Assembly (NCBI RefSeq): GCF_016650695.1
Contig: NZ_JAEKFH010000003.1
Span: 2,314,001-2,378,000, forward strand
DNA: 64,000 bases
Origin: Pseudomonas sp. TH41
Lineage (GTDB): Bacteria > Pseudomonadota > Gammaproteobacteria > Pseudomonadales > Pseudomonadaceae
Direction: 5' to 3'
Shown here in pieces: positions 47,977-57,945 of this stretch. The notes beneath the pieces were generated by a model. The model was not told where the DNA came from and searched no databases. It saw only the letters and a list, made by a program, of their open reading frames with translations. Numbering within the stretch: the stretch's first letter is position 1; each line of letters opens with the position of its first letter. Both the position numbers and the translations under genes were made by a program.

Positions 47977-49887
47977 ATGATTCGACTTCAGAACCTGACT
48001 TTACAGCGTGGCCCGCAACGTCTGCTAGAAGACGCCGAGCTGACCCTGCACGCCGGCCACAAAGCCGGCCTCATCGGTGCCAACGGCGCCGGCAAATCGA
48101 GCCTGTTCGCCTTGCTTCTGGGTGACCTGCACCCGGACTCGGGTGATTGCTTCTTGCCGGCAGACTGGCGCATCGCCCACATGCGTCAGGAGATCGACAC
48201 CCTCGATCGCGTGGCGGTCGACTACGTGCTCGATGGCGACCTGCGCCTGCGCGAGGTGCAACGCGACCTCGCCGCAGCCGAAGCGGCGCATGACGGTGCC
48301 GCTCAGGCCCGCCTGCACTCGGAGCTCGACAGCGCTGACGGCTACACGGCCGACGCCCGGGCCCGCAAGTTGCTGGCCGGCCTTGGGTTCACCAACGATC
48401 AGATGGATCGCCAGGTCGGAGATTTCTCCGGTGGTTGGAGGATGCGTCTGAACCTGGCGCAGGCTTTGATGTGTCCATCAGACTTGTTGCTGCTCGACGA
48501 ACCGACCAACCACTTGGACCTCGACGCGATCATCTGGCTCGAAGAGTGGCTCAAAAGCTATCCCGGCACCTTGATGCTGATTTCCCACGACCGGGATTTC
48601 CTCGATGCCGTGGTCGATCACGTGGCCCACGTCGATCAGCGCAAGATCACCCTGTATCGCGGCGGCTATAGCGCCTTCGAGCGTGCCCGCGCCGAACGTC
48701 TGGCCCAGCAACAGCAGGCTTACGAGAAGCAGCAGGTGCAGCGTGCGCACATGGAAAGCTACATCGCCCGGTTCAAGGCCCAGGCCACCAAGGCCCGCCA
48801 GGCCCAGAGCCGGATCAAGGCGCTGGAGCGAATGGAAGAGCTGTCCGCCGCTCACGTCGATTCCCCGTTCGATTTCGTCTTCCGCGAGTCGGTGAAGATC
48901 TCCAGTCCGTTGATTGATATCTCCGACGCTCGACTGGGTTACGGCGAGCGAGCCGTGCTGGAGAAGGTCAAGCTGCAACTGACCCCTGGCGCGCGGATCG
49001 GGTTGCTCGGCCCTAACGGTGCGGGTAAATCGACCCTGATCAAAAACCTTGCGGGTGAGCTCGAGCCGTTGTCCGGCCGATTGACCCGTGGCGAGAACAC
49101 CGTCGTCGGCTACTTCGCTCAGCATCAGCTGGACTCTCTCGACGCCAAGGCGAGCCCGTTGCTGCATATGCAGCGCCTGGCGCCGACCGAGCGCGAGCAG
49201 ACCCTGCGTGACTTCCTTGGCGGTTTCGACTTCCGCGGCGCACGCATCGACGAGCCGGTGCTGAATTTTTCCGGTGGCGAAAAGGCTCGTCTGGCGCTGG
49301 CGTTAATCGCCTGGGGCCGGCCGAACCTGTTGCTGCTCGACGAACCGACCAACCACCTGGACCTGGAGATGCGCCTGGCACTGACCATGGCCCTGCAGGA
49401 ATTCAGCGGCGCGGTATTGGTGGTCTCCCACGATCGTCATTTGCTCAAAAGCACCACCGACAATTTCTATCTGGTGGCGGACGGTAAGGTCGAGGAGTTC
49501 GACGGCGACCTGGAAGACTACACCCGGTGGCTGGTGGATTATCGCCAGCGCAATGCGCCGGTCAGCAACACGCCGGTCAACCCGGACAAGACCGACAAGA
49601 AAGCCCAGCGCCAAGCCGCTGCTGCGTTGCGTCAGCAACTGGCACCGCACAAGCGTGAGGCTGACAAGCTGGAAGCCGAGTTGGGCAAGCTGCATGAGAA
49701 GCTGGCGAAGATCGATGCCAGCCTCGGTGACAGCGACATTTACGAGCCGGCACGCAAGAACGACTTGCGTGATCTGCTGGCCGAACAGGCCAAGCTGAAG
49801 GTGCGTGAAGCCGAACTGGAAGAAGCCTGGATGGAAGCCCTCGAATTGCTCGAAAGCATGCAGGCGGAGCTAGAGGCGCTGTCCTGA
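47977..49887 (+). CDS. ABC-F family ATPase (YheS type)
   Basis: The 636-residue protein has two ABC domains in one chain and no membrane part: Walker A GANGAGKSSL (about 36) and GPNGAGKSTL (about 348), signatures FSGGWRMRLNLA and FSGGEKARLALA, and LLLDEPTNHLDL twice, with the ABC-F linker between (about 235-290) and a C-terminal coiled coil (555-636). ABC-F proteins act on ribosomes stalled or lacking tRNA in the E site. The MscS gene overlaps its stop by one base. Confidence 0.93.
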   Translation: MIRLQNLTLQRGPQRLLEDAELTLHAGHKAGLIGANGAGKSSLFALLLGDLHPDSGDCFLPADWRIAHMRQEIDTLDRVAVDYVLDGDLRLREVQRDLAAAEAAHDGAAQARLHSELDSADGYTADARARKLLAGLGFTNDQMDRQVGDFSGGWRMRLNLAQALMCPSDLLLLDEPTNHLDLDAIIWLEEWLKSYPGTLMLISHDRDFLDAVVDHVAHVDQRKITLYRGGYSAFERARAERLAQQQQAYEKQQVQRAHMESYIARFKAQATKARQAQSRIKALERMEELSAAHVDSPFDFVFRESVKISSPLIDISDARLGYGERAVLEKVKLQLTPGARIGLLGPNGAGKSTLIKNLAGELEPLSGRLTRGENTVVGYFAQHQLDSLDAKASPLLHMQRLAPTEREQTLRDFLGGFDFRGARIDEPVLNFSGGEKARLALALIAWGRPNLLLLDEPTNHLDLEMRLALTMALQEFSGAVLVVSHDRHLLKSTTDNFYLVADGKVEEFDGDLEDYTRWLVDYRQRNAPVSNTPVNPDKTDKKAQRQAAAALRQQLAPHKREADKLEAELGKLHEKLAKIDASLGDSDIYEPARKNDLRDLLAEQAKLKVREAELEEAWMEALELLESMQAELEALS

Positions 49888-50468
49888 TGGAGGCGTTCAA
49901 GCTGCCATTGCCTGCGGTGTGGATTGAGCCGATCTGGCTTGTCGTGCAAATTCTGCTGATTCTGCTGGCCGGTTACTTTACCCAGCGCTTCGTCGCCAAA
50001 TGCCTGACTCGTTTGGGCGAGCGCTACCCGTTTCCACCACAGCTGCTGATGCCGCTGCGGGGCGGTCTGCGCTGGTTGATCATGGGCAGCGCGTTGATCT
50101 TCGTGCTGGAGCGCCTCGGGGTTTCCGCCACGGTGCTGTGGACTGCGTTGTCCGGCTTCGTCGCTGTCGCCGCGGTGGCGTTCTTCGCCATGTGGAGTGT
50201 GCTCTCCAATCTGCTGTGCGCGATTCTGATTTTTACCGTCGGCCCGTTCCGCCTCGGTGACGTGGTCGAGTTGGTGGACACCACGGACAAGCCCGGCGTT
50301 AAAGGCCGGGTGGTGGCGATCAATCTGCTCTACACCACGCTGATCGAAGCCGAAGCGCTCGGCACCGGCAGCGCCATGGTGCAAGTGCCCAATAGCCTGT
50401 TCTTCCAGCGCTCGGTTCGACGCTGGCGCGGCAGCGATGTATTCCCTTCAAGCGGGTTTGAAAAGTAA
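49887..50468 (+). CDS. Small mechanosensitive ion channel (MscS family)
   Basis: The 193-residue protein has three hydrophobic segments and a truncated MscS core: ALSGFVAVAAVAFFAMWSVL as the pore helix and LLCAILIFTVGPFRLGDVVE starting the beta domain. It is shorter than MscS of E. coli (286), lacking much of the C-terminal cage. It begins at the A of the ABC-F stop codon (TGATG), so the two genes are translationally coupled. Gating is inferred from homology only. Confidence 0.88.
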   Translation: MEAFKLPLPAVWIEPIWLVVQILLILLAGYFTQRFVAKCLTRLGERYPFPPQLLMPLRGGLRWLIMGSALIFVLERLGVSATVLWTALSGFVAVAAVAFFAMWSVLSNLLCAILIFTVGPFRLGDVVELVDTTDKPGVKGRVVAINLLYTTLIEAEALGTGSAMVQVPNSLFFQRSVRRWRGSDVFPSSGFEK

Positions 50469-50495
50469 GCCCGCTTGCGACTAAAGCGTTCAAGC

Positions 50496-50577
50496 AAAAA
50501 AGATCGCAGCCTTCGGCAGCTCCTACAGGGGATCGCATTCCAATGTAGGAGCTGCCGAAGGCTGCGATCTTTTGCTT
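50496..50577. repeat. REP pair (GTAGGAGCTGCCGAAGG family)
   Basis: Facing GATCGCAGCCTTCGGCAGCT and AGCTGCCGAAGGCTGCGATC units after the MscS gene. Confidence 0.9.
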
Positions 50578-50679
50578 TTGGCGCTTCGCGATCCCCGTTT
50601 CCTACAAAAAAATCGGTAGTCATCGGCTCAAAGCCGCATTAGCTTAGACGTCTGTTACGGGTTTGAGTCGAGGTGTGCG

Positions 50680-51312
50680 ATGGAGCTTCAAACATGGCTG
50701 GCGTTTTTTGCCGCCTGCTGGGTGATCAGTTTGTCGCCTGGTGCCGGCGCCATTGCGTCGATGTCCAGTGGTTTGCAATACGGTTTCTGGCGTGGTTACT
50801 GGAACGCCCTGGGCCTGCAATTGGGCCTGGTGGTGCAGATCGCGATTGTCGGCGCCGGCGTCGGCGCAATCCTCACCGCGTCGGCCTCTGCTTTCTATGC
50901 GATCAAATGGTTCGGCGTGGCGTATCTGGTTTATCTCGCGGTCAAGCAATGGCGCGCGCTGCCCAGCAACATGAGCGATAACGCGGCGATACGGCAAATC
51001 GGTAAACCGCTGGTGCTGGTGTTCCGTGGTTTCCTGGTGAACATCAGCAACCCCAAGGCGCTGGTGTTCATGCTGGCGGTATTGCCGCAGTTCATTGACC
51101 CTCATGCGCCACTGCTGGCTCAGTACCTGATCATCGGTGCGACCATGGTGTGCGTGGATCTGATCGTCATGGCCGGTTACACCGGGCTGGCGTCCAAGGT
51201 ATTGCGTCTGCTGCGCACTCCCAAACAGCAAAAACGCATGAACCGGACCTTTGCCGGACTGTTCATTGGTGCGGCGGCGTTCATGGCGACGCTGCGTAAA
51301 GCGACGATGTAA
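50680..51312 (+). CDS. LysE/RhtB family amino-acid exporter
   Basis: The 210-residue protein has six hydrophobic segments and the LysE family marks: SLSPGAGAIASMSSGLQYGF near residue 18, GVAYLVYLAVKQWR near 77 and VNISNPKALVFMLAVLPQF near 115. Members export amino acids or homoserine lactones; the substrate here is unknown. It stands alone, ending in a strong terminator. Confidence 0.9.
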   Translation: MELQTWLAFFAACWVISLSPGAGAIASMSSGLQYGFWRGYWNALGLQLGLVVQIAIVGAGVGAILTASASAFYAIKWFGVAYLVYLAVKQWRALPSNMSDNAAIRQIGKPLVLVFRGFLVNISNPKALVFMLAVLPQFIDPHAPLLAQYLIIGATMVCVDLIVMAGYTGLASKVLRLLRTPKQQKRMNRTFAGLFIGAAAFMATLRKATM

Positions 51313-51325
51313 TACCGTCAGGTAC

Positions 51326-51357
51326 AAAAAAGGCGACCCTTGAGGTCGCCTTTTTTG
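51326..51357 (+). terminator. Rho-independent terminator of the LysE-family gene
   Basis: AAAAAAGGCGACC and GGTCGCCTTTTTT form a perfect stem with a CTTGA-type loop. Confidence 0.93.
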
Positions 51358-51371
51358 TGTGTTGCAAACTC

Positions 51372-51440
51372 ATTGTGGCGAGCGAGCTTGCTCAATTTGT
51401 GAGCATTAAAATCGGCGCCAATCGCGAAGCCACTACAACA
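51372..51440. repeat. Degenerate REP-like unit
   Basis: GTGGCGAGCGAGCTTGCTC followed by a diverged partner near 51420. It lies before the FTR1 gene and may be an old copy. Confidence 0.5.
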
Positions 51441-51485
51441 AAGCTTGAGTGAAAGTCATTGGGAGTGAACAATGTGTTACTTCGT

Positions 51486-51505
51486 ATTATCAATTGAGAT
51501 TCATT
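51486..51505 (+). promoter_or_regulatory. Possible Fur-box-like sequence at the FTR1 gene start
   Basis: ATTATCAATTGAGATTCATT contains one perfect ATTATC hexamer and looser GAGATT/TCATT half-sites directly before the ATG. It is far from an ideal Fur box; the call rests partly on the iron-related gene. Confidence 0.25.
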
Positions 51506-51506
51506 C

Positions 51507-53405
51507 ATGACTGCCCCGTCCCGTTTCCTGGCCTGGCTGGTGTTTCCTCTGTTTGCCTTGTGCAGTTTCAACCTGCTGGCTGACACCGTGGAAGGTGCGC
51601 CGCAAGCGCTGCATTTACTCGACTACATCAGCGCGGATTACCCGGAGTCGGTGCAAGCGGGCAAGGTCATCAATGAGTCCGACTACCGCGAGCATCTGGA
51701 CGCTATCAAGACGCTGCAAGGGTTGATCGCGGCGATGCCGGCCAAACCGGAAAAAGTCGGCTTGGAGCAGGGCGTCGGCACGCTACGCAATGCAATCGTT
51801 GCACATCAGGACGCCGCGGACGTCACCCGCCAGGCACGGCAACTCGGTGCGAAGCTGGCCGTGGCCTACGAAGTCAGCCAGGCACCGATCATTACGCCGG
51901 ATCCCACCCGCGGCGCGCCGCTGTACGCTCAACATTGCTCGGTCTGCCACGGCGACGCGGGGGCGGGTGATGGTCCGGCCGGTGTCGGTCTGATGCCGCC
52001 TCCGTCCAACCTGCGTGATGCCGCGCGCATGGACCACCTGAGCCTCTACGCGATCTACAGCACCTTGGGCCTGGGTGTCGAAGGTACCGACATGCCGGCC
52101 TTCGCCGATCAGCTGGATGACCGTCAGCGTTGGGACCTGGCGACCTACATCGCCAGCTTCAGCGCCGATCCGGCTGCCGCAACAGCCAACGAGACCTACA
52201 ACATCGCCGACCTGGCCCGCCAGACGCCGGCCGAAGTACAGAGCGCCAAAGGCCCGCAAGCCGCAGCGAGCTATCGTGCGCAACGCGCTCAGCCGCCGCA
52301 GGTCAAGCGTGGCCCTGCGCAGCTGCTCGATTACACCGCAGCGACGCTGGACAAAAGTATCGCGGCTTACCGTGCCGGTGATCACGATCAGGCGTATGAC
52401 TTGTCGGTAGCGGCGTATCTGGAAGGTTTCGAATTGGTCGAAAGCTCCCTCGATAACGTCGACGCCAACGTGCGCAAGGACACCGAAAAATCCCTGATGG
52501 CTTACCGTCAGTCATTGCAGGATGGTTTGCCGGTGGCCCAGGCCCAGCAACGCCTGGACACGGCCAAGGCCAAGTTGAAGGAATCTGCCGGGCTGCTGGG
52601 CAGTGATGGCTTGAGCTGGTCGTTGAGCTACATATCCGGCCTGCTGATTCTGTTGCGCGAAGGCCTGGAAGCGATTCTGGTGCTGGCGGCGATCCTCGCT
52701 TTCTTGCGCAACACCGGCCAGCAGTCGGCGGCGCGTAGCGTCAACGTCGGCTGGGGGCTGGCGCTGTTGGCCGGCCTGGGGACCTGGGCGCTGGCGGCCT
52801 ATGTGATTGATGTCAGCGGTTCGCAGCGGGAATTGCTGGAAGGCGCGACGGCGCTGTTTGCCGCGGTCATGGTGCTCTGGCTCGGTGTGTGGATGCACGA
52901 CCGTCGCCACGCGGCGGCCTGGCAGGATTACATCAAGAGCAGCCTGGTGGGCGGTGGCGGACGTTTCGGCTTTGCGACGCTGGCGTTCTTCTCGGTCTAT
53001 CGCGAATTGTTTGAAGTGATTTTGTTCTACGAGACCCTGTGGTTGCAGGCAGGTCCGGCAGGACATAACGCGGTACTGGCCGGTGGTGCAACGGCGTTGG
53101 TGCTGCTGGTCGGTCTGGCGTGGGTGATTTTGCGTGGCTCGGCGAAGCTGCCGCTGTCGCTGTTCTTCAGCATCAATGCCGGTCTGTTGTGTGCGTTGTC
53201 GGTGGTGTTCGCCGGGCATGGTGTGAAAGCATTGCAGGAGGCCGGCATTTTCGGCACCCGGCCGGTGCCGTTCTTTGACTTCGACTGGCTGGGGATCCAC
53301 GCTGATGCGTATTCGCTGAGTGCGCAGGCCGTGGCGATCATTGCGATCATCGTGCTGTATAGCCGCAGCCGGATGGCCGAGAAGCGGCGGGTGCAGGTTT
53401 CCTGA
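51507..53405 (+). CDS. FTR1 family iron permease with fused cytochrome c domain
   Basis: The 632-residue protein has a signal peptide (about 1-25), a cytochrome c domain with CSVCHGDAGAGDG (Cys144, Cys147, His148; Met in GTDMPAFADQ), a helical linker, then an FTR1 permease with seven membrane segments and the two acidic motifs LLREGLEAILVLAA and YRELFEVILFYETL. It probably couples iron oxidation at the cytochrome to Fe3+ import, as in EfeU/Ftr1 systems. It resembles the FTR1 gene at the same place in P. aeruginosa. No partner gene is adjacent. Confidence 0.9.
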   Translation: MTAPSRFLAWLVFPLFALCSFNLLADTVEGAPQALHLLDYISADYPESVQAGKVINESDYREHLDAIKTLQGLIAAMPAKPEKVGLEQGVGTLRNAIVAHQDAADVTRQARQLGAKLAVAYEVSQAPIITPDPTRGAPLYAQHCSVCHGDAGAGDGPAGVGLMPPPSNLRDAARMDHLSLYAIYSTLGLGVEGTDMPAFADQLDDRQRWDLATYIASFSADPAAATANETYNIADLARQTPAEVQSAKGPQAAASYRAQRAQPPQVKRGPAQLLDYTAATLDKSIAAYRAGDHDQAYDLSVAAYLEGFELVESSLDNVDANVRKDTEKSLMAYRQSLQDGLPVAQAQQRLDTAKAKLKESAGLLGSDGLSWSLSYISGLLILLREGLEAILVLAAILAFLRNTGQQSAARSVNVGWGLALLAGLGTWALAAYVIDVSGSQRELLEGATALFAAVMVLWLGVWMHDRRHAAAWQDYIKSSLVGGGGRFGFATLAFFSVYRELFEVILFYETLWLQAGPAGHNAVLAGGATALVLLVGLAWVILRGSAKLPLSLFFSINAGLLCALSVVFAGHGVKALQEAGIFGTRPVPFFDFDWLGIHADAYSLSAQAVAIIAIIVLYSRSRMAEKRRVQVS

Positions 53406-53418
53406 CCGAGTGATCCTT

Positions 53419-53498
53419 TAAAAGATCGCAGCCTTCGGCAGCTCCTACAGGGGATCGACGTACACCTGTAGGAGCTGCCGAAGGCTGCGATCTTTTGC
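53419..53498. repeat. REP pair (GTAGGAGCTGCCGAAGG family)
   Basis: Facing GATCGCAGCCTTCGGCAGCT and AGCTGCCGAAGGCTGCGATC units between the FTR1 and YaiI genes. Confidence 0.9.
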
Positions 53499-53518
53499 TT
53501 TCAACAGAGGAAAAAACA

Positions 53519-53974
53519 ATGCGTGTCTGGATCGATGCCGACGCTTGCCCTCGGGCAGCCAAGGACCTGGTGGTGAAGTTCGCGCTCAAGCGTCAGTTCG
53601 AGGTGGTGCTGGTGGCGGGGCAGCCGCAGATCAAGCCGGGGCTGGCGTTGGTGAAGCTGATCGTGGTGCCGAGTGGCCCGGATGCGGCCGACGATTACCT
53701 GGTGGAGCACGCCGTACCCGGTGAGTTGGTGATCTGCAGTGATGTGCCATTAGCGGATCGGCTGGTAAAGAAAGGCGTGGCGGCGTTGGACCCACGGGGC
53801 AAGGAATTCGATGCGCAGAACATGGGCGACCGGCTGGCGGTGCGTAACCTGTTCACCGATTTGCGTGAACAGGGTCAGATGAGCGGCGGGCCAGCGCCCT
53901 TCGGCGAACGCGAGAAACAGGCGTTTGCCAATGCGCTGGACCGGATCCTGACGCGGCTATCGCGCAAGCTGTAG
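53519..53974 (+). CDS. YaiI/YqxD family (DUF188) protein
   Basis: The 151-residue protein has the DUF188 pattern of acidic residues, MRVWIDADACPRAAKDLVVK near the start, CSDVPLADRLVKKGVAALDP and a C-terminal FGEREKQAFANALDRIL. The fold is PIN/NYN-like, so a nuclease role is likely but not shown. AGAGG precedes the ATG at 53519. Its stop codon TAG lies inside the REP element that follows (TGTAGGAGCG). Confidence 0.88.
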   Translation: MRVWIDADACPRAAKDLVVKFALKRQFEVVLVAGQPQIKPGLALVKLIVVPSGPDAADDYLVEHAVPGELVICSDVPLADRLVKKGVAALDPRGKEFDAQNMGDRLAVRNLFTDLREQGQMSGGPAPFGEREKQAFANALDRILTRLSRKL

Positions 53975-54067
53975 GAGCGAGCTTGCTCGCGATAAACCTG
54001 AGAGCGACCGGGAGTGTCAGGCTTGCTGCGTCATCGTTGACGACCATCGCGAGCAAGCTCGCTCCTA
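53970..54067. repeat. REP pair (GTAGGAGCGAGCTTGCTCGCGA family)
   Basis: Facing units whose first TGTAG supplies the stop codon of the YaiI-like gene. It lies between convergent genes. Confidence 0.9.
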
Positions 54068-54079
54068 CGGTAAACCGTG

Positions 54080-54748
54080 TCAGGCATCGTTTTCGTGGGT
54101 CAGTTCGAGTACGCGGTCGACCAGTTTGTTGATGCCCGAAGCCGCCTCGCTGATGCTCTGCGCCAGCATATAGGCCGGCGTACTGACCAGTTTTCGTGCC
54201 TTGTCTTCGACTATTTCGCTCACAGCGCAGTCGGTATGGGTGGCGCCCATCTTGTTCATGGCGGCGGCCGTCTCGGCGTCGTTGCCGATGGTGCAGGTCA
54301 CGCCAGGCCCGTAGATTTTCGCGGCCAAGGCCGGCGAGATGCAGATCAGCCCCACCGGTTTGCCCGCTTCGGCAAAGGCTTCAGCCAACGCCAGCACGTC
54401 GGGTTGCACGGTGCAGCCGGCGCCTTCGACGGCGAAGTTGGAGAGGTTCTTGGCCGCCCCGAAACCGCCAGGAACAATCAGCGCATCGAAGTCTTCAACG
54501 TTCGCGTCGCGAATGTCCTGAATGTTTCCCCGGGCGATTCGCGCCGACTCCACCAGCACATTGCGCGACTCGGGCATTTCTTCGCCGGTCAGGTGATTGA
54601 TCACATGCAACTGCGCAACATTGGGTGCGAAGCACTGCACCTGAGCACCCCGCTGGTCCAGTCGTAGCAAGGTGATCACACTTTCGTGGATCTCGGCGCC
54701 GTCGTACACGCCACAACCGGAAAGGATCACTGCAATTTTTTTGCTCAT
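54080..54748 (-). CDS. elbB: Glyoxalase ElbB (DJ-1/PfpI family)
   Basis: The 222-residue protein is of the ElbB group in the DJ-1/PfpI superfamily: SKKIAVILSGCGVYDGAEIH, ALIVPGGFGAAKNL and the nucleophilic region LICISPALAAKIYG, where the cysteine is Cys in GLICIS. E. coli ElbB has weak glyoxalase activity and was linked to isoprenoid synthesis. GGAG sits before the ATG at 54748. Confidence 0.92.
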   Translation of the reverse strand: MSKKIAVILSGCGVYDGAEIHESVITLLRLDQRGAQVQCFAPNVAQLHVINHLTGEEMPESRNVLVESARIARGNIQDIRDANVEDFDALIVPGGFGAAKNLSNFAVEGAGCTVQPDVLALAEAFAEAGKPVGLICISPALAAKIYGPGVTCTIGNDAETAAAMNKMGATHTDCAVSEIVEDKARKLVSTPAYMLAQSISEAASGINKLVDRVLELTHENDA

Positions 54749-54863
54749 GGGTTTTTCTCCAGATTCATGGCGTTAAATGTCCACTAATTTGTCACTCGTT
54801 GCCATAGGGTTAATTCACGACTACACCTAGGATCTGTCCTCAAGATTCCGACCAGGACGCGTC

Positions 54864-56099
54864 ATGGACTTCATTCTGTATGCGGTGCCGTTTTTCTTTG
54901 TGCTGATTGCCGTCGAACTGCTGGCCGACCGTTGGCGCGGGGTGAGCAACTATCGGGTGGCAGATGCGATCAACAGCATCAGCACCGGGGTGCTGTCGAC
55001 CACCACCGGCCTGTTGACCAAAGGCGTCGGCCTCGTCACGTATGCGTTTGCCCTCAAGCATCTGGCGCTGTTCGAATGCTCGGCCGACAGCGTTTGGGTC
55101 TGGGTATTCGCCTTTGTTCTTTACGACTTCTGCTATTACTGGCTGCATCGCATGGGCCACGAGCGCAATATTCTCTGGGCCGCCCACTCGGTGCATCACC
55201 AGAGCGAGGATTACAACCTTTCCACGGCCCTGCGCCAGACCAGTACCGGCTTCCTGCTGAGCTGGATTTTCTACTTGCCCATGGCGGTGCTCGGCGTGCC
55301 GTTGCTGGTGTTTGTCAGCGTCGCCGCGCTGAACCTGCTGTACCAATTCTGGGTGCATACCCGACACATTCCCAAGCTCGGCTGGTTCGAGTGGTTCTTC
55401 GTCACGCCGTCCAATCATCGGGCCCACCATGCACAGAACGCTCTCTACATGGATCGTAACTACGGCGGGGTGTTCATTATTTGGGACCGTCTATTTGGCT
55501 CGTTCCAGGAAGAGGACGACAACGAACCGGTGATTTTCGGCGTGACCACACCGCTGGCGAGCTGGAATCCGTTGTGGGCGAACGTGCAGTTCTATGCGCA
55601 GCTGTGGGAAGACGCGCGGCGCGCCGACAGTGTCTGGGACAAACTGCGGATCTGGTTCATGCGCACCGGTTGGCGGCCGGCGGACGTCGCGGCCAAGTAC
55701 CCGATAAACAAGCCTGATCTGGGCCAGTTTCGCAAATTCGACGTGCCACTGGACGGACGTCAGCAGCGGTATATCGCGTTGCAGTTCTGCGTCTACATCG
55801 CCCTGGGCAGCTACTTGATGAACCTGGAGCCGCATCTACCGACTGCCGCGTTGGTGCTCGGCTGGAGTGCCGTGGCGCTGGGATTGTTTACCTTGGGCGT
55901 GGCCCTGGAGAATCGCCCGTGGGCGTTGAAGCTGGAGCTGTTGCGGCTGGCATCGAATGTGCCGCTGGTATGGCTGGCGCCGGTGGTCGGGCTGTGGCCG
56001 GCCAGCGCAGCAGGCTGGGTCGGCTTGCTCAGTTACAGCCTGCTTAGCGGAATCGGTCTCTACTGTTGCAGAAACCGCTTCACTCGACTCGTGTCTTAG
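54864..56099 (+). CDS. Sterol desaturase / fatty acid hydroxylase family membrane protein
   Basis: The 411-residue protein has the di-iron histidine boxes of the fatty acid hydroxylase family: WLHRMGHERN, HSVHHQSEDYN and HTRHIPK with HRAHHAQNALYMDRNYGG, between several membrane helices, and an extra hydrophobic C-terminal third (about 290-410). Such enzymes hydroxylate or desaturate lipids using O2. The substrate is unknown; bacteria rarely make sterols. Its last 20 bases overlap the convergent DedA gene. Confidence 0.88.
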   Translation: MDFILYAVPFFFVLIAVELLADRWRGVSNYRVADAINSISTGVLSTTTGLLTKGVGLVTYAFALKHLALFECSADSVWVWVFAFVLYDFCYYWLHRMGHERNILWAAHSVHHQSEDYNLSTALRQTSTGFLLSWIFYLPMAVLGVPLLVFVSVAALNLLYQFWVHTRHIPKLGWFEWFFVTPSNHRAHHAQNALYMDRNYGGVFIIWDRLFGSFQEEDDNEPVIFGVTTPLASWNPLWANVQFYAQLWEDARRADSVWDKLRIWFMRTGWRPADVAAKYPINKPDLGQFRKFDVPLDGRQQRYIALQFCVYIALGSYLMNLEPHLPTAALVLGWSAVALGLFTLGVALENRPWALKLELLRLASNVPLVWLAPVVGLWPASAAGWVGLLSYSLLSGIGLYCCRNRFTRLVS

Positions 56100-56706
56100 T
56101 CCCGGCGGCTTTTTCGGCCTTCAGGGCCTGCTCGTCAGCGTAGATTTTTTTCGCCAGACGGGCGTTCTTGAAGCGCCGGCGCAGCCACAGGACAAAGCCC
56201 AGCACCAGCAGGGCGCCGAGCACCCACAGCTCGTACTTCTTGACGCTACCCAGCAAGCCTTCAAGTACCGCGCCGAAATGATAGGCGGCAGCGGCCAGCG
56301 CGGTTGCCCAGATGGCTGCGCCAATCCCGTTCAGCAGCAGGTAACGTCCCGGCGGATAGCCCGACAGGCCAATCGCCACGGGCATCACCGTGCGCAAACC
56401 ATAGACAAAACGGAAGCTCAGCACCCAGATGTCCGGGTGCTTGCGGATATGTTCCAGCGCCCGATCGCCCATCATTTGCCAGCGCGGTTTGCGTGCCAGC
56501 AACTTGCGGCCGTGCCTGCGGCCCAGGAAGTACCACAGCTGGTCGCCGGCATAACTGCCGAAAAATGCCACGACAACCACAATGTTGATGTCCATGTATC
56601 CACGGAACGCGAGGAAGCCTGCGAGCACCAGAATGGTTTCGCCTTCGAAGAACGTGCCGAGGAAGAGGGCAAAGTAGCCGAAGTCATGCAGAAATTGTTG
56701 GAGCAT
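56080..56706 (-). CDS. DedA family membrane protein
   Basis: The 208-residue protein is a DedA/SNARE-associated family member with about five membrane helices and the family sequence ALFLGTFFEGETILVLAGFL, FFGSYAGDQLWYFLGRRHG and FRFVYGLRTVMPVAIGLS. DedA proteins flip undecaprenyl phosphate or phospholipids and support proton-motive force. It is divergent from hemB over about 200 bases that contain a Pho box, and its 3' end overlaps the desaturase gene. Confidence 0.92.
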   Translation of the reverse strand: MLQQFLHDFGYFALFLGTFFEGETILVLAGFLAFRGYMDINIVVVVAFFGSYAGDQLWYFLGRRHGRKLLARKPRWQMMGDRALEHIRKHPDIWVLSFRFVYGLRTVMPVAIGLSGYPPGRYLLLNGIGAAIWATALAAAAYHFGAVLEGLLGSVKKYELWVLGALLVLGFVLWLRRRFKNARLAKKIYADEQALKAEKAAGTKTRVE

Positions 56707-56787
56707 TGTCTGGGTGCTGGCGAAATGAACGCGCAGCCTAACCCTTCATGCACATTCATGAAAGTGTCCAAATGTGTCTCGACGTGA

Positions 56788-57927
<1,140 letters not shown>

Positions 57928-57945
57928 CCCTCCCAGGAACATTCC

